A stretch of DNA of 5,825 nucleotides from DATJXG01 sp035500455 (lineage in GTDB: Bacteria; Acidobacteriota; Terriglobia; Terriglobales; Acidobacteriaceae), in the NCBI GenBank assembly GCA_035500455.1, contig DATJXG010000380.1, forward strand, positions 1-5,825. The letters run 5' to 3'. The position numbers and the translations under genes were made by a program. Under the pieces are notes generated by a model. That model ran no database searches, had not been told where the DNA came from, and was given only the letters and a program-made list of their open reading frames with translations. Of the stretch, positions 1-4,424 are shown one piece after another. Each line of letters opens with the position of its first letter. Positions within the stretch are counted from its first letter, which is position 1.

Positions 1-177
1 CTGGGCGGCTCCTCGGTCTCCGACTACGTGGACGCCGACGGGGTGGCCGGCTTCTTCCAGCTCCAGCACCGCGTCTACGGGCGAACCGGGGAGCCCTGCC
101 TGGTCTGCCGGACCCCGATCCGCCGCACGGTGATCGGGGGGCGGGGTACCCACTACTGCCCCGCCTGCCAAGATTAA
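1..177 (+). CDS. mutM: Formamidopyrimidine-DNA glycosylase (Fpg/MutM), C-terminal fragment, 5' end outside window
   Basis: The first 58 codons in frame 1, ending at TAA 175-177, are the C-terminus of a bifunctional DNA glycosylase/AP lyase that removes oxidised purines such as 8-oxoguanine. The visible part carries the family's DYVDADG and FQLQHRVYGR segments, then a zinc finger with Cys at visible residues 33, 36, 53 and 56 (C-X2-C-X16-C-X2-C). Arg48, in the hairpin of the finger (GGRGTHYC), sits where the family has its DNA-contacting arginine. The catalytic N-terminal Pro and the helix-two-turn-helix lie outside the window. The domain ends normally, so the gene looks intact at its 3' end. 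About 54 of 58 codons end in G or C, clearly more biased than the genes further right. Family assignment is certain; the symbol rests on the C-terminal quarter only. Confidence 0.93.
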   Translation: MGGSSVSDYVDADGVAGFFQLQHRVYGRTGEPCLVCRTPIRRTVIGGRGTHYCPACQD

Positions 178-370
178 ATGTCAGGTTGATCTTATGATTT
201 TACGAATTAGTTCTTCGAGTGAACTTCCAGATTCGGGATTTCTAAAGTGGCATCTCCACCTAACCTGCAGATTCTATTAACTCATCCGAACGGCACAACG
301 ATTGCAAATTAATGACCAGCCAGCGACGCATAGGCCCTTCATGATCTGAAGAGCCATTGCGCAAGAATTG

Positions 371-419
371 GATCCGGCTGCTGAGAGCACAACCCAAGAG
401 GTTTAGCCCGGGCCGGATC
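371..419. repeat. 8-bp perfect inverted repeat, 33-bp spacer
   Basis: GATCCGGC at 371-378 is exactly repeated as GCCGGATC at 412-419. As RNA this would close a large stem-loop. It lies about 80 bp left of the terminator hairpin at 499-526, with the palindrome GGCCAGTGACTGGCC (468-482) between them. The series of stems ending in a terminator is the pattern expected of a small structured RNA on the + strand, but no promoter or family match supports that, so only the repeat itself is claimed. Confidence 0.4.
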
Positions 420-498
420 GCATAAGTCCTCCAAGAGTCTTCGCGCTGGAAGGGCATATTTCAGGGAGGCCAGTGACTGGCCATAGGAAGGTGAGTCG

Positions 499-526
499 AA
501 AAGCCATCGCCAACGCGGTGGCTTTT
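499..526. terminator. Bidirectional intrinsic terminator
   Basis: The arms AAAAGCCATCGC (499-510) and GCGGTGGCTTTT (515-526) pair over 12 positions around a CAAC loop, with one T/G wobble. The arm ends supply a T run after the stem on both strands (GGCTTTTCCTTT rightwards, GGCTTTT leftwards), so it can stop transcription in either direction. On the + strand it lies about 320 bp after the mutM stop. No gene reaches it from the right on the - strand, so what it terminates from that side is unclear. Confidence 0.8.
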
Positions 527-770
527 CCTTTGTATTATCGAACAGCCCCGAGCGAGTCGACGAGCGAGGTTTGTTGATGGTCTTCTTCCGAGTGCCACTT
601 TCGCGGTAGAACCCCTTGCCATGCAACCGCTTTTGCGATAGCATCATCTTTGTCTATCGAGCGGCTGACGCGAACCTTGAAAAAGGCCCTCGCCGCAAAT
701 CTCGAGAGTCAAACAAGATTCAACTGACGCGCTCACCGTTACCCGCCCAGGCAGGAAGGCAGTTGTAGGC

Positions 771-786
771 TTGAACCGCGGTTGAA
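771..786. promoter_or_regulatory. Palindrome TTGAACCGCGGTTGAA, possible operator
   Basis: A perfect 10-bp core palindrome, AACCGCGGTT (774-783), is extended to 16 bp with a single mismatched pair. It is one of the more symmetric elements in the spacer upstream of the 1022-1891 gene. A dimeric regulator site is possible, but I do not recognise the motif and could not place a convincing promoter next to it. Confidence 0.3.
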
Positions 787-806
787 CAACGTAGTTCGCT
801 GGTTTG

Positions 807-838
807 CTTGAAGGTTTCAAGACATTTGTCTCAATTGA
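807..838. promoter_or_regulatory. Three abutting palindromes, possible operator cluster
   Basis: Three self-complementary units follow one another almost without a gap: CTTGAA-ggt-TTCAAG (807-821), GACA-tt-TGTC (821-830) and TCAATTGA (831-838). They lie 184-215 bp upstream of the start codon at 1022, a plausible place for promoter-proximal regulator sites. A -10-like TAAAAT occurs just downstream (845-850), but with no -35 element at acceptable spacing. Function is unknown. Confidence 0.3.
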
Positions 839-934
839 GATCGGTAAAATCCGTCTGTCCTGCCGGCTGGTCGATTCCCGGAAGCACATTTGAATTGTGC
901 CGACCCCCGGCTTCACGACGCAAGCTCAAGACTC

Positions 935-989
935 TCCGGCATTGTTTGATCCAGACAAGGAGGCAGCGCCTCCGCCGGAATCCGCTGCC
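935..989 (+). ncRNA. Candidate structured leader RNA: three-way junction with an alternative stem
   Basis: Read as RNA, TCCGGC (935-940) pairs with GCCGGA (974-979) to form an outer stem. It encloses two hairpins that abut with no spacer: 942-948/952-958 (7 bp, one G-U, loop AUC) and 959-964/968-973 (GGAGGC/GCCTCC, 6 bp, loop AGC). Only A941 is unpaired at the junction. A competing 7-bp stem pairs GGCAGCG (962-968) with CGCTGCC (983-989); it cannot coexist with the second hairpin. The element includes AAGGAGG (957-963), a strong Shine-Dalgarno-like string held in the fold, although no start codon sits at the right distance after it. It ends 32-42 bases before the ATG at 1022. The pairing is visible directly; a regulatory role is inference, and a DNA cruciform or chance pairing remains possible. 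Confidence 0.45.
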
Positions 990-1021
990 ACACACTCAGT
1001 AACGCACCAGGAAGTGCACGC

Positions 1022-1891
1022 ATGACAACAGAGCAGAACCTGTCCCAGCCTCAGCCTCAGGCGTCTGAGATGCAGGCCCCACAAGGACAGAATCAGGGAC
1101 ACCGCAGACGGCGGCGCAGAAGAAAAGGCAATAAATCTGGTTCCCAGGCAAACGGACAAGCGCCCCAGCAGAATCAACAGAACCTGCCCGGACAGTCTGG
1201 GCAGGGACAAAAGGCCAAACCCTCGAGCCAAGGCCGCTTCTTCCAGAAGAATGGGAATGGCAATGGGCAACAGGGTGGCGGCCGCCGCAAAGGCAAGCAG
1301 CGCAAGCAGCAGGTCTTCGTCGGACCCATGGACCATAGTTATCGTGCAGTGAATGGTAACGTGGCCGATGCCCCGCCCTCAACAATTGAGTTACGCAACG
1401 GCAACGTGAACGGCAATAGCAACGGCTACGGGTATGGAAACGAGCTCTACGCTCCTCCCGAACCCGCCGTTCCGATCCGGGAAGGCGCCCCCACTCGGAT
1501 CTACTTCTTCATCGAAGATCTGTTTTTCCTTGCGAAAATTCAGGAAACGTCCCGGAAGCTCGGTATCAAGGTCGCCTTTGTTAAGGCAGACAAGGACGTG
1601 ATCAGCAAGCTTACTGATAGTCAAGAGCGTCCGTCCCTGATCGTATTTGATCTCAATAACGCGAGCGCCAAGCCGCTAACGCTCATCCCGAAGCTGCGCG
1701 CCAAGCTTAAGAAGGGAACGTCGATTATAGGATTCCTCTCACACCTCCAAGGCGATCTGAAGGCCAAGGCCATCGAGGTTGGATGTGACATCGTGATGCC
1801 GCGCTCGGCATTCTCGCAGAACTTGCCTAATCTCATGCGTCGCCACGGTCTCGAAGAGGAAGAGGAACACTACAATCCGATGCCGGTCTAA
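1022..1891 (+). CDS. Disordered basic N-terminal region fused to a degenerate receiver (CheY-like) domain
   Basis: Protein of 289 residues, with start supported by AGGAAG at 1009-1014, seven bases before the ATG. Residues 1-150 are low complexity, rich in Gln, Gly, Asn and basic residues, with seven consecutive Arg (28-34), a second basic patch (GRRKGKQRKQQ, 87-97) and an Asn/Gly/Tyr stretch (111-140). Such regions often bind nucleic acid, but no RNA-binding fold is present. Residues about 158-275 read as a receiver domain: strand 1 ends in Glu165-Asp166, strand 3 (LIVFD) ends in Asp210 and strand 4 (IIGFLS) ends in Ser240. The spacings 165-210-240 equal those of CheY residues 12-57-87. The usual Lys-Pro is replaced by Met259-Pro260-Arg261, so normal phosphorylation signalling is doubtful. 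A Glu run (278-282) precedes the C-terminus. There is no output domain and no kinase gene nearby. The fold call is moderate and the cellular role unknown. Confidence 0.85.
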   Translation: MTTEQNLSQPQPQASEMQAPQGQNQGHRRRRRRRKGNKSGSQANGQAPQQNQQNLPGQSGQGQKAKPSSQGRFFQKNGNGNGQQGGGRRKGKQRKQQVFVGPMDHSYRAVNGNVADAPPSTIELRNGNVNGNSNGYGYGNELYAPPEPAVPIREGAPTRIYFFIEDLFFLAKIQETSRKLGIKVAFVKADKDVISKLTDSQERPSLIVFDLNNASAKPLTLIPKLRAKLKKGTSIIGFLSHLQGDLKAKAIEVGCDIVMPRSAFSQNLPNLMRRHGLEEEEEHYNPMPV

Positions 1892-1900
1892 GACCTCGCA

Positions 1901-1929
1901 AACCCAGGAGACAAAGCAGTCTTAGGGTT
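1901..1929 (+). terminator. Stem-loop after the 1022-1891 gene, weak terminator candidate
   Basis: AACCC (1901-1905) pairs with GGGTT (1925-1929), and AGAC (1909-1912) with GTCT (1919-1922), around loop AAAGCA with an internal mismatch. It begins ten bases after the TAA. No T run follows, so it is not a standard intrinsic terminator. It could stabilise the 3' end of the message or mark a factor-dependent stop. The stop codon itself lies in a small inverted repeat, GGTCT-A-AGACC (1886-1896). Confidence 0.3.
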
Positions 1930-2050
1930 GAGGATCGGCGTGGCCTCTATTGTCCCTCAAGCGCGCAGATGTGAAGTCTCCTTGTGTAACAATGGGCGGC
2001 GAGGGTAGGTTAACTCCCTCCAAACACCAATTAAGTACAAGGATCGTACG

Positions 2051-2557
2051 ATGCTGCGTACTGTTGCCGCTCTTACGGCAGGAGCCCTTTTTTTCGTCGG
2101 CTTTGCTAATGCCTTCAGCCAGGAAGCAAGCTCTGTTCCGCCTCCTCAGAAGAAGTTGGCCACGCATCCGCAACGGCCGATGCCGAAGCCGACCAACCTT
2201 CAGGTACTTCCTAAAGACATAGCCGTACCCGACCTGCTCGCGCTTATGCGCAGTTACACGGCGGCCATGGGAGTCGAGTGTGAGTTCTGTCACGCTGCCG
2301 ATCCCAAGACTCACAAGACGGACTTTGCGTCTGATGCGAAGCCCGACAAAGGGATTGCACGCATCATGATCACCATGACAAAGGAGATCAACGCTAAATA
2401 CATGTCTCAGATCAACGATCCTGACGCCACCCCAGCCGACAAGGCCGTGACTTGCGGCACCTGCCATCAAGGCAATTCAATGCCAATGCCATTCGCTGCG
2501 AGTAAGCGCAGCGCGCCTCATGGTATGGATGACGAATCAGGGAAGAAGCCCGACTAG
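2051..2557 (+). CDS. Exported diheme c-type cytochrome, photosynthetic reaction-centre cytochrome c family
   Basis: Protein of 168 residues; AAGGA (2039-2043) lies seven bases before the ATG. Residues 1-23 form a Sec signal peptide (Arg at 3, hydrophobic core AALTAGALFFVGFANA), so the mature protein is periplasmic; no lipobox Cys is present. After a Pro/Lys-rich linker comes KPTNLQVLPKDI (46-57), a sequence typical of the reaction-centre cytochrome c subunit family (PF02276 type). Two haem-binding motifs follow: CEFCH (77-81) and CGTCH (135-139). Met66, in the helix before the first motif, is the likely axial ligand for haem 1, and Met106, Met109 or Met118 for haem 2. Classical family members have four haems; this one has two, and no photosynthesis gene is nearby, so a general electron-transfer role is more likely. 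Its tail is Lys/Asp/Ser-rich. The stop overlaps the panC stop on the other strand. The redox partner is not evident. Confidence 0.93.
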   Translation: MLRTVAALTAGALFFVGFANAFSQEASSVPPPQKKLATHPQRPMPKPTNLQVLPKDIAVPDLLALMRSYTAAMGVECEFCHAADPKTHKTDFASDAKPDKGIARIMITMTKEINAKYMSQINDPDATPADKAVTCGTCHQGNSMPMPFAASKRSAPHGMDDESGKKPD

Positions 2558-3411
2558 GAGCTTGCCGATGGCGGCGTTAGCACGTTATCAATCAAGCGAG
2601 TAGAGCCGACAAACGCCGCAACCGCCACGAGTGCCCCCTCACCGATGTCGGCAACATCTTCCAGCGTGTCTGGATCGACAATCTTGCAATAGTCAACGCG
2701 GACCCCGGGCTCGCGAGCAAATACAGCAAGGGCTTCGCGGATCAGATGAGCCGAGTCTCTGATTCCTCGTGCTACTTGCTCTTCCACGCGCTTTAGGGCG
2801 CTGCTTAGAACGAGTGCCTGTTTTCGCTCGTCGCGTGACAGATAACGGTTGCGCGAACTGAGTGCCAGCCCATTCGGTTCACGGACAGTAGGGCAAACGA
2901 CCAGTTCCAGATTGAAGTTCAGATCGCGGACCATTCGTCGCAAAACTGCCACTTGAGCGGCATCCTTCTGGCCAAAGAAGGCCTTATCGGGTTCAACAAT
3001 ATTGAATAGCTTGGCAACGACCGTTGCCACCCCGCGAAAATGTCCCGGCCTCGATGCGCCATCGAGGCGGTCGCTTACCCCTGCCACCTCCACGAAGGTG
3101 CGTGCCCCGCGTCGATACATCTCCTCCGGCGAAGGGGCAAACAGTAGGCCGACACTTTCGCGTTCGAGCAGCGCGCAATCGGCATCCCATGTCCGCGGAT
3201 ACTTTGCGAAGTCTTCGTTCGGCCCAAACTGCGTGGGGTTTACGAAGATGGAGACGGCGACTGCTTCACATTGCGCGCAAGCCGCACGCACCAGCGAAAC
3301 ATGACCAGCGTGAAGGGCGCCCATCGTCGGAACGAGTCCCACTCTTTGGGCTGCATTCCGCAATTCGCGCCTTATTGCACGCATTTCTGCAATTGTTCGG
3401 GCGATCCGCAT
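2554..3411 (-). CDS. panC: Pantothenate synthetase (pantoate--beta-alanine ligase)
   Basis: A cytoplasmic enzyme of 285 residues, normal family length, that joins (R)-pantoate and beta-alanine using ATP, via a pantoyl-adenylate, to make pantothenate. Signature blocks are all present: VPTMGALHAGH (27-37) with the HxGH-type nucleotide-binding His34 and His37, FVNPTQF (56-62), RPGHFRGV (121-128), FGQKDAAQ (146-153) and REPNGLALSSRN (177-188), the KMSKS-like loop. The C-terminal dimerisation domain (VDYCKIVDPDTL... RLIDNVL) is complete. The ATG shares its A with the panB stop (TGATG, 3409-3413), and an AAGG lies within the panB end, so translation is probably coupled to panB. Its own stop overlaps the cytochrome stop in CTAG. 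I see nothing missing or truncated. Confidence 0.98.
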   Translation of the reverse strand: MRIARTIAEMRAIRRELRNAAQRVGLVPTMGALHAGHVSLVRAACAQCEAVAVSIFVNPTQFGPNEDFAKYPRTWDADCALLERESVGLLFAPSPEEMYRRGARTFVEVAGVSDRLDGASRPGHFRGVATVVAKLFNIVEPDKAFFGQKDAAQVAVLRRMVRDLNFNLELVVCPTVREPNGLALSSRNRYLSRDERKQALVLSSALKRVEEQVARGIRDSAHLIREALAVFAREPGVRVDYCKIVDPDTLEDVADIGEGALVAVAAFVGSTRLIDNVLTPPSASS

Positions 3412-4325
3412 CAGGCCTTGCGAAGCAGATGGGTCTTCGAGGTCGGGCCTTTCAGAGCGTCCGTCACCTCTTTCGAGAGGTGATAGCTCTCTGACTCGTC
3501 CGGAAACGACCGTTCCTCGACATCATGTACATATTTCTCAATCGCGTTCCGGAAAAGAGCTGCCGCGTCCGCATACTGGCGCACAAACTTTGCCGGCCGG
3601 GAGAAGCTGAGGTTAACGATGTCGTGAAATACCAGAATCTGTCCGTCACAATCCGGTCCTGCTCCGATCCCGATGGTCGGAATATGGAGCTGTGAAGTGA
3701 TGATCGCCGCAACCTCGCGAGGCATCCCTTCAAGCACGATCAAAGAAGCACCTGCCGCTTCGAGCATACGGGCATCGCGCGCCAGTTCTTCGGCTGCGGC
3801 GAGAGACTTACCCTGCACTTTGTAGCCGCCCATGCGATGGACCGCTTGCGGCGTCAGGCCAAGATGGCAGACAACAGGAATCTCCGCATCCGTCAGCCGC
3901 TCTACCAACGCGCAGCGTGACGCGCCGCCTTCGATCTTCACCGCCGCCGCGCCTGATTCCTTGATGAAACGAGCCGCATTTGCTATCCCATCGGCAACGC
4001 TGAGTTGGTAAGACCCATACGGCATGTCGGCAACGACAAGGGCGCGATTCACCGCCCGCCGAACTGCGCGTGTGTGATGCAACATCTCATCCATGGTTAC
4101 TGGCAGGGTGCTCTCGTGGCCCATCACCACCATAGCTAGCGAGTCGCCGACCAGAATCAGGTCTATTCCGGCTTCGTCAACCAACCGGGCCGTGGCATAG
4201 TCGTAGGCAGTCAGGGCAGTAATGGGTCTGCCTGCCTGTTTTTTCTCTAGTAAGGTCTGGAAAGTTACCTTGGACGTGACTGCGTGAGCGCCGGAACCGG
4301 CGCTGCGGAAATTCGTGATGCTCAT
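3411..4325 (-). CDS. panB: 3-Methyl-2-oxobutanoate hydroxymethyltransferase (ketopantoate hydroxymethyltransferase)
   Basis: Cytoplasmic TIM-barrel enzyme that adds a hydroxymethyl group from 5,10-methylene-tetrahydrofolate to 2-oxoisovalerate, the first committed step of pantothenate synthesis. From the chosen ATG it has 304 residues. Landmarks: TAYDY (39-43), VGDSL with Asp61 and VADMPYGSY with Asp100 (the Mg/substrate-binding acids), Lys130 in AVKIEGG, HLGLTPQ (154-160), MGGYKVQG (165-172), Glu199 in VLEGMP (catalytic position) and IGIGAGPDCDGQILVFHD (218-235). It is longer than the roughly 264-residue E. coli enzyme through a short N-terminal extension and about 25-35 extra C-terminal residues. 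The frame stays open upstream to a GTG at 4413-4415, but GGAGA (4330-4334) just before the ATG at 4325 favours the shorter form. It is followed by panC with a one-base overlap and lies 99 bp after the transporter gene. Confidence 0.97.
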   Translation of the reverse strand: MSITNFRSAGSGAHAVTSKVTFQTLLEKKQAGRPITALTAYDYATARLVDEAGIDLILVGDSLAMVVMGHESTLPVTMDEMLHHTRAVRRAVNRALVVADMPYGSYQLSVADGIANAARFIKESGAAAVKIEGGASRCALVERLTDAEIPVVCHLGLTPQAVHRMGGYKVQGKSLAAAEELARDARMLEAAGASLIVLEGMPREVAAIITSQLHIPTIGIGAGPDCDGQILVFHDIVNLSFSRPAKFVRQYADAAALFRNAIEKYVHDVEERSFPDESESYHLSKEVTDALKGPTSKTHLLRKA

Positions 4326-4329
4326 ATTG

Positions 4330-4334
4330 TCTCC
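4330..4334 (-). promoter_or_regulatory. Ribosome binding site that fixes the panB start
   Basis: On the - strand GGAGA lies four bases before ATG 4325-4323. The alternative upstream start (GTG at 4415-4413) has only a weak AAGAG before it and would add 30 residues (MRFTSQGARRIVRN onwards) that do not resemble PanB. The ATG at 4325 is therefore preferred. Confidence 0.7.
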
Positions 4335-4352
4335 AGTGCAGCTTCCTATCCG

Positions 4353-4379
4353 AGGAATGCCACCCGAACCACAATTCCT
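4353..4379 (-). repeat. 6-bp inverted repeat in the panB leader
   Basis: AGGAAT and ATTCCT (4353-4358/4374-4379) form perfect arms around a 15-base loop, inside the 99-bp gap between the transporter stop and panB. The gap also contains the palindrome GGGCGCCC. No T run follows, so this is not an intrinsic terminator, and I could not find a clear promoter here. A weak mRNA stem or chance repeat are both possible. Confidence 0.25.
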
Positions 4380-4424
4380 GACGATACGCCGGGCGCCCTG
4401 GGAAGTAAAGCGCACGGGGAACTC

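Larger units (their letters stand above)
178..1021. other. 844-bp gene-free region with terminator, palindromes and a structured leader
   Basis: I find no convincing protein gene here. Open frames on both strands have unlikely compositions, no family resemblance and no good ribosome binding sites. No tRNA cloverleaf, tmRNA end, 4.5S RNA core or CRISPR repeat is visible. The region does hold several self-complementary elements: an 8-bp inverted repeat (371-378/412-419), a short palindrome (468-482), a bidirectional terminator (499-526), palindromes at 771-786 and 807-838, a short stem (884-888/896-900) and the leader fold at 935-989. The stretch 527-770 shows nothing I can name. The long spacer and the terminator inside it suggest that at least one short untranslated transcript could be made here, but no clear promoter confirms it. 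Confidence 0.7.

Noticed and set aside
209..225. Stem AGTTC/GAACT shortly after the mutM stop as its terminator
   Set aside because: Only 5 bp, AT-rich and without a following T run.
271..298. Possible - strand promoter (TTGTGC, 16 bp, TAGAAT)
   Set aside because: The -10 part is good but the -35 part is poor, and no gene or defined RNA follows it leftwards; too weak to annotate.
339..647. 102-residue open frame on the - strand in the spacer
   Set aside because: It reads through the terminator hairpin (the Pro-Arg-Trp-Arg-Trp-Leu-Phe part is translated stem), has no family resemblance and no good ribosome binding site.
644..916. 90-residue - strand frame and the 64-residue + strand frame at 808-1002
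   Set aside because: Low-quality composition, no homology I recognise, and they overlap palindromes and the structured leader; most likely chance frames.
178..1021. tRNA, tmRNA, 4.5S RNA, RNase P RNA or CRISPR array in the spacer
   Set aside because: None of the diagnostic cores (T-arm GGTTCGANNCC, CCA end, conserved SRP hairpin, regular spaced repeats) could be found on either strand.
926..1336. Hydrophobic 136-residue open frame on the - strand
   Set aside because: It lies opposite the Gln/Arg-rich coding region; antisense reading of CAG/CGN codons gives Leu/Ala runs that mimic membrane segments. The + strand frame has a good ribosome binding site and a recognisable domain.
1922..2470. 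182-residue open frame on the - strand
   Set aside because: Antisense to the cytochrome gene, whose signal peptide and two CXXCH motifs leave no doubt about the coding strand.
3024..3494. 156-residue + strand frame
   Set aside because: Shadow of panC/panB, which show complete family motifs on the - strand.
4326..4415. Longer PanB starting at GTG 4415
   Set aside because: The extra 30 residues do not resemble PanB and the ribosome binding site is weak; ATG 4325 has a clear GGAGA before it.
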